Origin: an uncultured Bacilli bacterium
GTDB lineage: Bacteria; Bacillota_I; Bacilli_A; RF39; UBA660
Length of the DNA stretch: 37,850 nt
Assembly: GCA_910579455.1 (NCBI GenBank)
Contig: CAJTUT010000010.1
Coordinates: 1-37,850, forward strand
Direction: 5' to 3'
A program made the position numbers and the translations under genes. How positions within the stretch are numbered: position 1 is the first letter of the stretch; every line of letters starts with the position of its first letter. The notes beneath the pieces were generated by a model. That model did not search any database. It worked only from the letters and a program-made list of their open reading frames with translations, and was not told the DNA's origin. Of this stretch, positions 24,872 to 33,193 are shown piece by piece.

Positions 24872-24878
24872 ATAAAAT

Positions 24879-24904
24879 AAAAATCCTATTTAAGGATTTT
24901 TTCT
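24879..24904. terminator. Bidirectional terminator between cotZ pair and minus-strand gene
   Basis: 9-bp stem AAAAATCCT/AGGATTTTT, 5-base loop, with T-rich flanks on both strands. Confidence 0.8.
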
Positions 24905-25222
24905 TTGGATTGAAACAATATCTTCTAACCTAATTTTATCGTAGTCTAGTGTAAGTAAATAGCCATTAGTTCTAGTTACTAAACTTGTTTCATAAATTTT
25001 AGTGTTAGTTTTTATAACAACCGGAATATTAAAAGGATACCCTTCACCATTGAAAATTTCATCTATAATAGAATTAGTTTGCTCTATGTTCATAGTATCT
25101 TGTTCTAATACATTATCCGTTTTTGAAGAATTGTTTTTAATATAATATGTTTTTTTATTATTATATATCGGTTTATCAATTGTATTTTGATAAATTTTAG
25201 GTAATTTTTTAATAAAAATCAC
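24890..25222 (-). CDS. Small hypothetical protein, possible coat-associated
   Basis: 110 residues. The N-terminal half is Lys/Asn/Tyr-rich and looks disordered (KPIYNNKKTYYIKNNSSKTD). The C-terminal half, from SIIDEIFNGEGYPFNIPVVI to RLEDIVSIQRKNP, looks like a small SH3/Sm-like beta-barrel; B. subtilis CotO ends in a similar strand-rich region before a final SIQ. This resemblance is weak and from memory. It lies next to the cotZ genes but in the opposite direction, sharing their terminator. No promoter stands out. Confidence 0.6.
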   Translation of the reverse strand: MIFIKKLPKIYQNTIDKPIYNNKKTYYIKNNSSKTDNVLEQDTMNIEQTNSIIDEIFNGEGYPFNIPVVIKTNTKIYETSLVTRTNGYLLTLDYDKIRLEDIVSIQRKNP

Positions 25223-25271
25223 ATCCTTTTATATATTTTATGATTATTTTAGATAAAACTTGCTGTTTTTT

Positions 25272-25279
25272 GGTATAAT
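25272..25279 (+). promoter_or_regulatory. Extended -10 of the RodA/SpoVE gene
   Basis: GGTATAAT within TGGTATAAT: TG, one base, then perfect TATAAT (25274-25279). It lies 24 bases before the ATG. The -35 is poor. Confidence 0.55.
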
Positions 25280-25303
25280 AACTATTAGATGAGGTGAAAT
25301 AAC

Positions 25304-26437
25304 ATGATGTACAAAAATAAAAAAATTAACTTTTCCATTATATTACCAATAGCGATTTTAGCAATTGTTAGTATTATTACAATTTATAGTGCTTCTACTT
25401 ATATTTCCCCTAGTATGGGAAATCTAGCACTAAAGCAATCCATTTGGTATATAGTAGGAATTATTCTAGTGATCCTTTTAATTAAACTAAAGAATGAATA
25501 TTTATATAATCATACCTGGATCTTTTATATAATAGGAAATATATTACTACTCTCTTTGCTTTTATTTGCTCCTGAAATTAATAGTAGTAAGTGCTGGTTC
25601 GTTATTCCTGGCATTGGTAGCTTTCAGCCTAGTGAATTTATGAAAATTTTTCTAATGCTAACCTTAGCAACTATGATTCATAACTTTCGGTCTAAGTATG
25701 AAACTCCATCTGTAGAAGAGGAGTTCTACTTTCTTCTAAAAACTCTATTAATTGTATTAATTCCCTCTATTTTAACCTTTCTACAACCAGATACTGGTTC
25801 CGTAATTATCTATTTGGTTATTTATATTAGTATGATGTTTGCATCGGGAATTAGAATTCGCTGGTTTGTTATTGCGTTTATCGCAGTTTCTGGCCTTCTT
25901 GGAACTATATTGGGAATTTATTTTCTAAAGGAAGATCTATTTATTAAACTATTTGGAACAAATTTATTTTATCGTTTAGAACGAGTCTTTGATTGGTCAA
26001 ATGGAAGTGGACTGCAACTAGAAAATGCTAAAGCTGCGATTGGTTCTGCAGGATTACTTGGTCATGGATTTAATAAAACCCCTATTTATTTTCCTGAGTC
26101 AGGAACAGACTTTATCTTTGCTGTTTATGCGTCTAACTTTGGATTAATTGGAATCTTTCTATTACTGTCCTTGATTGTTTTTTTAGATGTAAAAATTATC
26201 CATCTAGCTCAGAAAAAAATACAAGATACTGATAAATATATTTTAGTAGGAATTGTTGCCATGCTCTTATTTCAACAAATCCAAAACATTGGTATGACGG
26301 TTGGATTATTGCCAATTACAGGAATTACCCTTCCCTTTATTAGCTATGGTGGGAGTAGCTTATTATCCTATATGATTATTGTTGGGATTCTTATTAATAT
26401 TTCTTTTGAAAAACCTAGAAAATATCGTTATAAATAA
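25304..26437 (+). CDS. Cell-shape/division/sporulation polymerase of the RodA/FtsW/SpoVE (SEDS) family
   Basis: 377 residues with about ten transmembrane helices. SEDS proteins polymerise peptidoglycan glycan strands from lipid II, together with a class B penicillin-binding protein. Family landmarks are IYSAS near the N-terminus, FQPSEFMKI, FLQPDTGSVIIYL (the catalytic Asp region), AIGSAGLLGHG, EsGTDFIFAVYA, and LPITGITLPFISYGGSSLLS near the C-terminus. The length and lack of N-terminal extension fit RodA or SpoVE; I cannot separate them by eye. GAGGTG lies 7 bases before the start, with an extended -10. The partner PBP is not in the window. Flanking coat genes make SpoVE a possibility. Confidence 0.88.
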   Translation: MMYKNKKINFSIILPIAILAIVSIITIYSASTYISPSMGNLALKQSIWYIVGIILVILLIKLKNEYLYNHTWIFYIIGNILLLSLLLFAPEINSSKCWFVIPGIGSFQPSEFMKIFLMLTLATMIHNFRSKYETPSVEEEFYFLLKTLLIVLIPSILTFLQPDTGSVIIYLVIYISMMFASGIRIRWFVIAFIAVSGLLGTILGIYFLKEDLFIKLFGTNLFYRLERVFDWSNGSGLQLENAKAAIGSAGLLGHGFNKTPIYFPESGTDFIFAVYASNFGLIGIFLLLSLIVFLDVKIIHLAQKKIQDTDKYILVGIVAMLLFQQIQNIGMTVGLLPITGITLPFISYGGSSLLSYMIIVGILINISFEKPRKYRYK

Positions 26438-26500
26438 AAAAAGAAAACAGTTTTTAGTGAAGTTATCAACAAAAGGTAGACACTAAAGGAACACTATTTA

Positions 26501-26537
26501 AAACCTAGCTGGGCTCTATACTCAACTGGGTTTTTAT
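26501..26537. terminator. Large hairpin terminator between convergent genes
   Basis: Stem AAACCTAGCTG/CAACTGGGTTT with one mismatch and a G-T pair, 13-base loop, followed by TTTTT on the plus strand. It ends the SEDS gene; by symmetry it may also serve the PrsW gene. The 60 bases before it (26440-26500) hold nothing I can assign. Confidence 0.7.
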
Positions 26538-26551
26538 ATTGTCTATTATCA

Positions 26552-27274
26552 TCAACTTAACTTCTGTTTTTGTAAGTTAATATCTAATCTAGATAACTTT
26601 ATTAATTTTGTATTTGCCTGATAAAATAAGATAATAATAAATATTAGAAAAAAGAACAGAAAAATTAAATGTCCTGACAAGATACAATAATCATATATTC
26701 CATGGAATATACTAGGTATAAGTATGCTTAATAATATATATTTTTTCTTTAGGTGTTTCTTCTTTTGAGTTTCTAATAGTTTTGCAAAAGATAAATAATA
26801 TCCCATAAATATACTCATACTAACGTGTCCTGGTACTGCCACAAATAATCTAACTAATGCTACCCAAAGACCACCATCATATACATAGAGAACATTTTCT
26901 ACTAGAGCAAAACCTAAAGCTATAAAGACAGAATAAACAATCATATCATACAATTGATCAAACTCTTTATCATGATATGAAAAAATATATAATAAAATCC
27001 ATTTACTGACTTCTTCTACTAATCCCACAATAATGAAGGTATATAAAAATAACTGCATTTGATTGTATACTGTATAATCTTGTTTAAAAAATGGAAAAAT
27101 ATTTCTTATAAAGATATTTAACACGATAGTTAAGGCAGCTGCTAAAATTCCGCCAATAAATAACTTTAATAATAGTTTATTTGGTTCTTTGTCCTTATCT
27201 TTGAAATAAACATAACTTCCTAGTAAGATAATTGGAACAATTGATAAAAATAGTAATATTAAATTATATATCAT
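26552..27274 (-). CDS. PrsW-family intramembrane metalloprotease
   Basis: 240 residues with about eight membrane helices. The catalytic motifs of the PrsW/glutamic-type protease family are present: EEVSKW (Glu87, Glu88), ALVENVLY (Glu126), PGHVSMS (His150) and IFHGIYDY (His191). In B. subtilis, PrsW cuts the anti-sigma factor RsiW at site 1; in other Bacillota related proteins are of unknown substrate. No anti-sigma gene is nearby. A very strong site (AAGGAGGG) lies before the ATG. It is transcribed toward the SEDS gene, with the shared hairpin between them. Confidence 0.87.
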   Translation of the reverse strand: MIYNLILLFLSIVPIILLGSYVYFKDKDKEPNKLLLKLFIGGILAAALTIVLNIFIRNIFPFFKQDYTVYNQMQLFLYTFIIVGLVEEVSKWILLYIFSYHDKEFDQLYDMIVYSVFIALGFALVENVLYVYDGGLWVALVRLFVAVPGHVSMSIFMGYYLSFAKLLETQKKKHLKKKYILLSILIPSIFHGIYDYCILSGHLIFLFFFLIFIIILFYQANTKLIKLSRLDINLQKQKLS

Positions 27275-27299
27275 GTTATCCCTCCTTTTTTTTTAATGC

Positions 27300-27680
27300 T
27301 TAAAACTTTTTTAGTTCATTGCAGATTTTTCTATCAAATTCATCTGCACCTATTTCCAATTCTTATTCTGCTCAATTAGTAACAGCTAGTTTTTTGAGCT
27401 AAGTCCTACGCTCTTTATCTGAGCAACTATATTAGAAATTTTTAAAACTCCTCGATTTACAGCTTATCTTAGATTTTCTAGTATTTTGAAGTTCCTCTTT
27501 TCTTGTATTAAGAGTTTTTAGATGATCTGCGGATATTAATGAATTTGACGAAATATTTTTACTTATTTCCTCTATAACTTCCAATCCTGTTTTTGCTATT
27601 TGCACTTGTTCTTTTTGTGTGCACAATACCTTTTAATACTCATCTAAATTTTTCCTTTCTTTATATTCAGCATTATATAT
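27300..27680 (-). pseudogene. Remnant of an unidentified helical protein gene
   Basis: The 460-base gap holds broken coding sequence on the minus strand. The clearest piece is QVQIAKTGLEVIEEISKNIS followed by NSLISADHLKTLNT; it then shifts frame to GVLKISNIVAQIKSVGLSSK and again to EIGADEFDRKICNELKKF with a stop at 27300. Several stops and shifts separate the parts. The original was probably a helical or coiled-coil protein of roughly 130 residues. I cannot name the family. Confidence 0.4.
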
Positions 27681-27734
27681 TATTAGCAAAACTTTTGAGT
27701 TTTCTTACTATTTATCTCATATATTTATTTTCAC

Positions 27735-28475
27735 TTATAATTCTTTGTTATCATTATTTTTTTCTTTCTTTTCTGCATTATATTTTCCAACTATAATTTT
27801 AATTGTAACCGAATGATCCACTTTTGTACCCTTCTTAGGACTTTGCTCTATTACTTTATTATGATCCCTTTCCTCCTCTACCTCTTTTTCTTCTAATTGG
27901 TATAAAATACCTTTATGATTCAACTCATTTTTCACTTCGTCTTTATTCTTACCAATCCAGTTTGCTACTATATAACTAAATTGATATTTTCCAACCGTTA
28001 CTTTAATTACTGTGTTTTTAGAAACCTTTGTTCCTTTCCTTTTATTTTGATTTATAACAATATTACTCTTTTCTTCATCTGTTACAATTTTTTCCGTTTG
28101 TTCTATTTTTAAGTTCTTCTTTGCAAGTACATCTACCGCTTCTTCATAACTAAGTTGATATAAATCTGGAACCTCAATATTTTTCTCTTCATTATAAATA
28201 TGATATCCCATAACAAAGGAAAGTCCCATAAGTACTATAACAAGAATCAAAAGAAACAAAATTAATATATTCTTACCAATACTGTTTTCCTGTTTCTGAT
28301 TATTCTTTTTTATTTGATATATTTTTTTAATCTTTGTTTTTCTTTTTACCTTTGTTTTTTGTTTTTTTGGTTTAGCTTCCTTTGTCTTACTCTTTTTCTC
28401 CACTAACAAGGCACCACATCTTTTACAATACAAAGCATCTTCTTCATTTACAATATCACAATTTCTACACCTCAT
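27735..28475 (-). CDS. Zinc-ribbon, single-helix membrane protein with two PASTA domains
   Basis: 246 residues from the ATG at 28475; an ATG nine bases earlier sits too close to the AAAGG site. Residues 1-25 form a zinc ribbon (CRNC...CKRC) in the cytosol. A very basic linker (KKQKTKVKRKTKIKK) follows, then one membrane helix (LILFLLILVIVLMGLSFVMG), then two extracellular PASTA repeats (IEVPDLYQLSYEEAVDVL..., and ANWIGKNKDEVKNELNHKG...). PASTA domains bind muropeptides and occur in PrkC-type kinases and PBPs. Here the kinase domain is replaced by a zinc ribbon, so it could be an envelope sensor that acts on a cytosolic partner. The domain order is uncommon and the function unknown. Confidence 0.82.
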   Translation of the reverse strand: MRCRNCDIVNEEDALYCKRCGALLVEKKSKTKEAKPKKQKTKVKRKTKIKKIYQIKKNNQKQENSIGKNILILFLLILVIVLMGLSFVMGYHIYNEEKNIEVPDLYQLSYEEAVDVLAKKNLKIEQTEKIVTDEEKSNIVINQNKRKGTKVSKNTVIKVTVGKYQFSYIVANWIGKNKDEVKNELNHKGILYQLEEKEVEEERDHNKVIEQSPKKGTKVDHSVTIKIIVGKYNAEKKEKNNDNKEL

Positions 28476-28527
28476 AAGTATCATCCTTTTTTACCATTAT
28501 ATAACTAATGTTAAAATTAATCAAAAA

Positions 28528-29955
28528 TTACTGAATATTTTTTTTACTAGGACCCTCTAATAAATTTCCGTCTAAATCAAATCTGGAACCATGACAGGGG
28601 CAATCCCAGGTTAATTCCTCTTCGTTAAAAATTAAATTACACTTTAAATGGGGACACTTTCTTTTCACACGATGCTTTTTCCCTTTCTTATCAATATATA
28701 CATTATATTTTATTCCGTTTTCTTCTTCAATATAGATACATTGATTATGAAAAGGAGATTCTATATAGGACTTTATATAGGATAAAGAGTCAATAATACT
28801 ATTAGTTACTCCTGCTATACTAAGTCTATTTGGATTCACTAATTCACTAAATGTATTGGTATTCCCAAGTAATAAATCATATATAATACTAGAACCCAAA
28901 ACACCATTTGTCATACCCCAGGCATTATATCCTGTTGCAATATATAAATTTTTCTTAACTTCTCCTATAATTGGTAAATGATCATTAGTCATTAGATCCT
29001 GATTTAGCCAATTATACTCAGGATTTAATTTAAAAAGGCGATAAAAATCATCCCTACTTTTTTGATAGTTCTTCTTTATGTCTAACTTATTAGTAATTCT
29101 ATGATTATTAGATACGTATATAATATAATCCTTATAAAATCTTATAGAATGCAGTTCTTTTTCTATATTAATTGCATTAAAATTAAATCCGCCTCTGTAT
29201 TTAGCAACATTGACATACTCTCTTTGAATATAATTTTTAAAGGGAAGGAATCCAGGCTTTATAAAGAAAGGATATTGATTTGCTACTACAACTTGCTTCG
29301 CTTTAATCATTCCTTTTGAAGTCTTTAATAAATACTTATTTTTTTCGGTTTTAATCTCCTCTACTAGTAAATTTTCAACGATTTCCACCTTATCTTTAAC
29401 TAAATTTATAAGCCCATTTAGATATTTGACTGGATGAAATGTATAGTTACCCTCTGCATAAAAGGCTTTTAAACAAGAAAAATCAATTGGAAGTTTATCT
29501 GTTTCGATACACTTTCTTCCAAATGACGTTAACAATTTTTTTTCCTTCTTAATTGTATTTTCCTTACTTTTTAATGTTGTGAATAAATACGAGTTTGATT
29601 TTTCTAGATCGCATTTTATTCTACTCTCATCAATAATTCTCTTTATCGTCTCGATAGCAAAAACCTGTGATTCATAATATTTTTTTGCTGTATTATATCC
29701 CAATGTTTTTTCTAATTTTTGATAAATATCTCTTTGAATAAAACTGATCTTTGCCGTGGATCTAGAAGTGACATTATTCCCTACTATTCCCTGATCTACT
29801 AATACAATTTTTTTATTCAAGTCTTTTAATAAATAAGAAAGTGTAACTCCTGTTATTCCTCCTCCAATAATTACAATATCCACTTCTTCACAGGACATTT
29901 TATTCATCATTTGTTTTTGTTTGATCTCTTTTGACCAGATTGATTTTTTTTGCAT
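28528..29955 (-). CDS. FAD-dependent oxidoreductase with C-terminal Rieske domain (YhfW-like)
   Basis: 475 residues from the ATG at 29955, which has GGTGAT upstream; an in-frame extension of 46 residues overlaps the preceding gene and lacks a site. The dinucleotide-binding motif IVIIGGGITG (about 28-37) starts a DAO-type FAD domain. The C-terminus is a Rieske [2Fe-2S] domain: C434-P-H436, then 15 residues and C452-P-C-H455. The pairing of DAO and Rieske matches B. subtilis YhfW. It would oxidise an amino acid or small amine or act on an iminium, with electrons going to the Rieske cluster; the substrate is unknown. It follows the M18 aminopeptidase by a terminator, so it may be expressed separately. 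Confidence 0.88.
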   Translation of the reverse strand: MQKKSIWSKEIKQKQMMNKMSCEEVDIVIIGGGITGVTLSYLLKDLNKKIVLVDQGIVGNNVTSRSTAKISFIQRDIYQKLEKTLGYNTAKKYYESQVFAIETIKRIIDESRIKCDLEKSNSYLFTTLKSKENTIKKEKKLLTSFGRKCIETDKLPIDFSCLKAFYAEGNYTFHPVKYLNGLINLVKDKVEIVENLLVEEIKTEKNKYLLKTSKGMIKAKQVVVANQYPFFIKPGFLPFKNYIQREYVNVAKYRGGFNFNAINIEKELHSIRFYKDYIIYVSNNHRITNKLDIKKNYQKSRDDFYRLFKLNPEYNWLNQDLMTNDHLPIIGEVKKNLYIATGYNAWGMTNGVLGSSIIYDLLLGNTNTFSELVNPNRLSIAGVTNSIIDSLSYIKSYIESPFHNQCIYIEEENGIKYNVYIDKKGKKHRVKRKCPHLKCNLIFNEEELTWDCPCHGSRFDLDGNLLEGPSKKNIQ

Positions 29956-30011
29956 TCTATCACCATTCCCAATACTATTATTATTCTCCAATTTTATGAT
30001 TTTATCATATA

Positions 30012-30044
30012 AGAAAAAAAATCCCCTAATAGGTGATTTTTTCA
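30012..30044 (-). terminator. Terminator after the M18 aminopeptidase gene
   Basis: Stem AATCACC/GGGGATT with one mismatch, 5-base loop, then eight T on the minus strand. It overlaps the aminopeptidase stop codon. Confidence 0.6.
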
Positions 30045-31417
30045 TTACTTTCAAAAAAGGCTTTATACGCCAAATACGCGGAGTAAATATCATATTTTGA
30101 TGTTACCTCATATGGTGAATGCATAGAAATAACTGGAACTCCACAATCAATCACATCCATTCCTTTATTAGCAAGAATATAGGCAATTGTACCACCGCCA
30201 CCAATGTCTACTTTTCCTAGTTCTGATACCTGATAAATAATACTATTTTTTTCAAATATATTTCTAACATAAGCAACAAACTCTGCATTTGCATCACTGG
30301 CTCCAGATTTTCCACGTGATCCAGTGTATTTGTTTATCTCTACTCCATAGCCAATATAAGATGAATTATTTAACTCAGATACATCCTGATAATTTGGATC
30401 TACTCCACATCCTACGTCTGCTGATAACATTTTAGAATGACAATAAACTTTATTGAGAGCACCTACTATATTTTCATCTGTTTTATCTAGAAGTTGATTC
30501 ATAAATTGGTCAAACATTTCGGAATACATTCCTGTATTTCCGTAACTTCCAATCTCTTCTTTATCGGAGAAAATGGCAATACTAGTAATATCCATCGTAT
30601 GAACGCTAATAATGGATTCTAACAAGGAATAAGCACATACCCTATCATCTTGTCCATAAGATGCTATCATACTTCTATCAAAACCTAAATCCCTTGCCTT
30701 AAACGCAGGAACAATTTCAAGCTCTGATGAATAAAAATCAACTTCTACTATACCATACTTCTGATTTAATAGTTTTAAAATATTCTCTTTAACTGAATCA
30801 TTTTCCTTATCAGGAATACTTCCAATGATTAAATTTAAACTTTCGCCATTGATTGCCTCTCCAATCTTTTTTTCATATTGTTTTTGGGCTAAGTGAGGAA
30901 GGATATCTGTAATGGTAAAGATAGGATCATTATCATCTTCTCCAATATTAACCTCTATTTTCTCTTTATCTGGCTTTACTACGACTCCATGAATGGCAAG
31001 CGGAATAGTTGTCCATTGATATTTTTTAATTCCTCCATAATAATGAGTTTTAAATAGGGCTAAATGTGCATCTTCATAAACTGGATTCGGCTTTAAATCT
31101 AGTCTTGGTGAATCGATATGAGCACCGATTATATTAACACCATCAGTTAATTTTTGATGTCCTATGACCGCTGCAAAAACACTTTTCCCCCTATTATTTA
31201 AGTACACCTTATCTCCTGCTTTTAATGATGTCATTTCATTAATATCTTGAAATCCATTTTCATTTAACGTTTTTATAATATTTCGATTTGCTTCTCTTTC
31301 TGTTTTAGAACTATTTAAAAATTTAATATAACTATCAGCAAAAGCAAAAATCTCATTTTTCTTACTTTCATCGATAGATTTCCAACCACATTCCTTTTTA
31401 TTTATAATATCTTTCAT
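30026..31417 (-). CDS. M18-family aminopeptidase (aspartyl-aminopeptidase type)
   Basis: 463 residues. M18 enzymes release N-terminal acidic or neutral residues, as large cytosolic oligomers with two metal ions. The first metal ligand is GAHIDSPRLDLKP (His, Asp); DKEEIGS gives the catalytic Glu pair; the segment SADVGCGVDPN holds a ligand Asp; and CGVPVISMHSPYEVTSKYDI holds the final His. The family region GGGGTIAYILANKG is intact. AAGGAGGA precedes the ATG. It is followed by the Rieske oxidoreductase on the same strand, with a terminator between. A general role in peptide turnover is expected. Confidence 0.93.
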   Translation of the reverse strand: MKDIINKKECGWKSIDESKKNEIFAFADSYIKFLNSSKTEREANRNIIKTLNENGFQDINEMTSLKAGDKVYLNNRGKSVFAAVIGHQKLTDGVNIIGAHIDSPRLDLKPNPVYEDAHLALFKTHYYGGIKKYQWTTIPLAIHGVVVKPDKEKIEVNIGEDDNDPIFTITDILPHLAQKQYEKKIGEAINGESLNLIIGSIPDKENDSVKENILKLLNQKYGIVEVDFYSSELEIVPAFKARDLGFDRSMIASYGQDDRVCAYSLLESIISVHTMDITSIAIFSDKEEIGSYGNTGMYSEMFDQFMNQLLDKTDENIVGALNKVYCHSKMLSADVGCGVDPNYQDVSELNNSSYIGYGVEINKYTGSRGKSGASDANAEFVAYVRNIFEKNSIIYQVSELGKVDIGGGGTIAYILANKGMDVIDCGVPVISMHSPYEVTSKYDIYSAYLAYKAFFESNEKITY

Positions 31418-31467
31418 TTTATTCCTCCTTATTAACTATATTACCATAGTTTGTTAAAAAATATTAA

Positions 31468-31498
31468 AAAATATCACAAAACCTGTGATATTTTACCT
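31468..31498 (-). terminator. Terminator after the DUF4097 gene
   Basis: 11-bp stem AAAATATCACA/TGTGATATTTT with a 5-base loop on the minus strand, ending in a T run. It closes the XRE-DUF4097 operon. Confidence 0.8.
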
Positions 31499-31500
31499 GC

Positions 31501-32337
31501 CTACTCTACTTCGATATCTCCACTAGTCGTTTCAATAAATAATTCATACTGAGAGGTTCTATTATTATTTCTAATTTGAGTATCCCCCGATACCGTTTTA
31601 GTTTCTACATAAATGCCATTGGTCCTTTCTATTTCTATATCTCCTGATATTGTTTTTATTTTTCCATTTTTAGAAAGTTCTAATAAGTCAATAGAGATAT
31701 CACTGGATGTTGTAACTATATCAATATTCTTACAACTATCAATCTCAATATCTCCACTTGTTGATATAAGCTTCAAATCATGAGCTTTTAATACATCAAT
31801 ATCTCCACTTGTGGTTTTAATAGAGGCATTTCCTATTTCCTTTGTTTCAATATCTCCACTAATTGTTGATATCTCCAGATCAGATGTTAAATTTGAACCT
31901 ATTTCTATACTACCTGATGCTGTTTTTATGTTAATATCTTTTTGATAAGATTGAGGTAACTTGATTTCTATTTCATAATCGATATAACAAAAGCCAATAC
32001 AAAAGTAATTACCTCCTTTTTTAGCAATTCTTAACTCTCCATGGACTAATTCTACTTGATACTCTTCCTTTTTATTACCAGATATTTTCACTTCAATTTG
32101 ATTGGTATTACTTTCTACTATATGAACATCTGATGATTTCACATTTATAGTAATTTTTTCTACTAAACTACTATCAAATTCTTTCTGTTCTAATACTTCC
32201 ATATTTGTCTTCCCACTAAAATAGAAAAAATTCCTACCCCTGTTTACTAAACAAATACTCATAAATACTAATAGACCAATTGCAAGAATTGATAAAAAAC
32301 AAATTAAGAAAATTTTTTCTGTTCTATTCTTTTCCAT
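31501..32337 (-). CDS. DUF4097/LiaG-like beta-repeat membrane protein
   Basis: 278 residues. One N-terminal membrane helix (IFLICFLSILAIGLLVFMSI) is followed by a right-handed beta-helix of repeated units of about 20-22 residues ending in SGDIEI, SGDIDV or SSDISI; I count six or more copies. This is the DUF4097 (adhesin-type) domain, as in LiaG of B. subtilis. The repeats should lie outside the membrane. AAAGGAG precedes the ATG, and the gene overlaps its upstream XRE gene by 14 bases, so they are translationally coupled. The pair is common in Bacillota and is thought to form an envelope stress or self-regulating module; the precise role is unknown. Confidence 0.88.
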   Translation of the reverse strand: MEKNRTEKIFLICFLSILAIGLLVFMSICLVNRGRNFFYFSGKTNMEVLEQKEFDSSLVEKITINVKSSDVHIVESNTNQIEVKISGNKKEEYQVELVHGELRIAKKGGNYFCIGFCYIDYEIEIKLPQSYQKDINIKTASGSIEIGSNLTSDLEISTISGDIETKEIGNASIKTTSGDIDVLKAHDLKLISTSGDIEIDSCKNIDIVTTSSDISIDLLELSKNGKIKTISGDIEIERTNGIYVETKTVSGDTQIRNNNRTSQYELFIETTSGDIEVE

Positions 32338-32965
32338 TTTTGTTTTCTCCTTTCATCTCCAATATTAAATGTATAATTTCTATTACAATAGAATAAACAA
32401 TCCATAAAAGCCAAGTAATATACCAAGCTCCTGTTATAAAGCTTATATATAAATATATTGCTGCAAAAATCATAGCTATTATACCATCTAGTCTTCTGTT
32501 GGGATTTTGCTTTCCTAACTGACCTTTTTTTTCCTTAGGAATGGATACAAAATGGTAAACAATCATACTTGTTGCTATTGCACAAATTAGTAGAAAAATA
32601 CTAACCATAAGTTCATCACTCATAGACTCAAACGAAGATGCTAAAACAATCCAGCTAATAGATACAAAATATAAAAATATACTAATACTTAATACTCTAG
32701 CTGTTTTTATTCTTACTTTTCTCCTATCATATATTTCTTGATTCCCAATCGGTTTTTCCTCCTGGCTGTTTTCTCCTCTCAATAACTCTTCTGTTGTAAC
32801 AGAAAACAAATCACAAAGTGGAATAATTTTATCAAAATCAGGTTTTGACTCTCCCACTTCCCATTTACTTACTGTTTGTCTTGTAACTCCTACTTGATCT
32901 GCGACTTCCTCTTGAGAAAAACCTTTTTGTTTTCTAAGTTCTAATAATCTTTCCCCAATATTCAT
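32324..32965 (-). CDS. XRE-type DNA-binding membrane protein
   Basis: 213 residues. I start at the ATG at 32965 with AGAGG 8 bases upstream; a GTG three codons earlier lies within that site. An N-terminal Cro/C1-type helix-turn-helix (LLELRKQKGFSQEEVADQVG then VTRQTVSKWEVGESKPDF) fills residues 2-60. A linker follows, then about four membrane helices from residue 90 to the end. It would bind DNA while held in the membrane and sense an envelope signal with its DUF4097 partner. A 14-base inverted repeat in the spacer of its own promoter (33016-33029) suggests autorepression. Confidence 0.9.
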   Translation of the reverse strand: MNIGERLLELRKQKGFSQEEVADQVGVTRQTVSKWEVGESKPDFDKIIPLCDLFSVTTEELLRGENSQEEKPIGNQEIYDRRKVRIKTARVLSISIFLYFVSISWIVLASSFESMSDELMVSIFLLICAIATSMIVYHFVSIPKEKKGQLGKQNPNRRLDGIIAMIFAAIYLYISFITGAWYITWLLWIVYSIVIEIIHLILEMKGENKNGKE

Positions 32966-33009
32966 TTTCTTCACCTCTTTAGATTAATTATACGTTTTTT
33001 TCTAGTTGC

Positions 33010-33040
33010 ATTCTACCAATTTCAATTGGAAATTTGTCAA
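33010..33040 (-). promoter_or_regulatory. Promoter of XRE-DUF4097 with an operator-like repeat in the spacer
   Basis: TTGACA (33035-33040), 19 bases, TAGAAT (33010-33015) on the minus strand. Within the spacer CCAATT (33016-33021), two bases, AATTGG (33024-33029) form an inverted repeat suited to an HTH dimer. A protein bound there would block RNA polymerase. The long spacer suggests the promoter depends on DNA shape or a regulator. Confidence 0.6.
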
Positions 33041-33041
33041 C

Positions 33042-33089
33042 AAAACTTAACATTTTACAATTTTAATTTATTTTATATCGTTAAGTTTT
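33042..33089. repeat. Inverted repeat upstream of the XRE promoter
   Basis: AAAACTTAAC (33042-33051) and GTTAAGTTTT (33080-33089) are exact 10-base inverted copies, 28 bases apart. They could be a second regulatory site or a cruciform-forming sequence. No terminator T run follows on either strand. Confidence 0.5.
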
Positions 33090-33193
33090 AAGATAAAATA
33101 TTATAAGGGATAACGGTGTCTAATCCTAATAAATAAAATTGATGACTAGTTTCACTATATACTAGCAAGACCTAAAATATAATCATCTATATC

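Noticed and set aside
26440..26537. Possible insertion-sequence end after the SEDS gene, because of the large hairpin and GGTAGACACTAAAGG
   Set aside because: No transposase, no matching inverted end elsewhere and no target duplication are visible; the hairpin with its T run is explained as a terminator.
28528..30093. Longer start of the Rieske oxidoreductase at 30093
   Set aside because: The 46-residue extension overlaps the end of the aminopeptidase gene and its terminator, has no ribosome binding site, and does not look like a family N-terminus.
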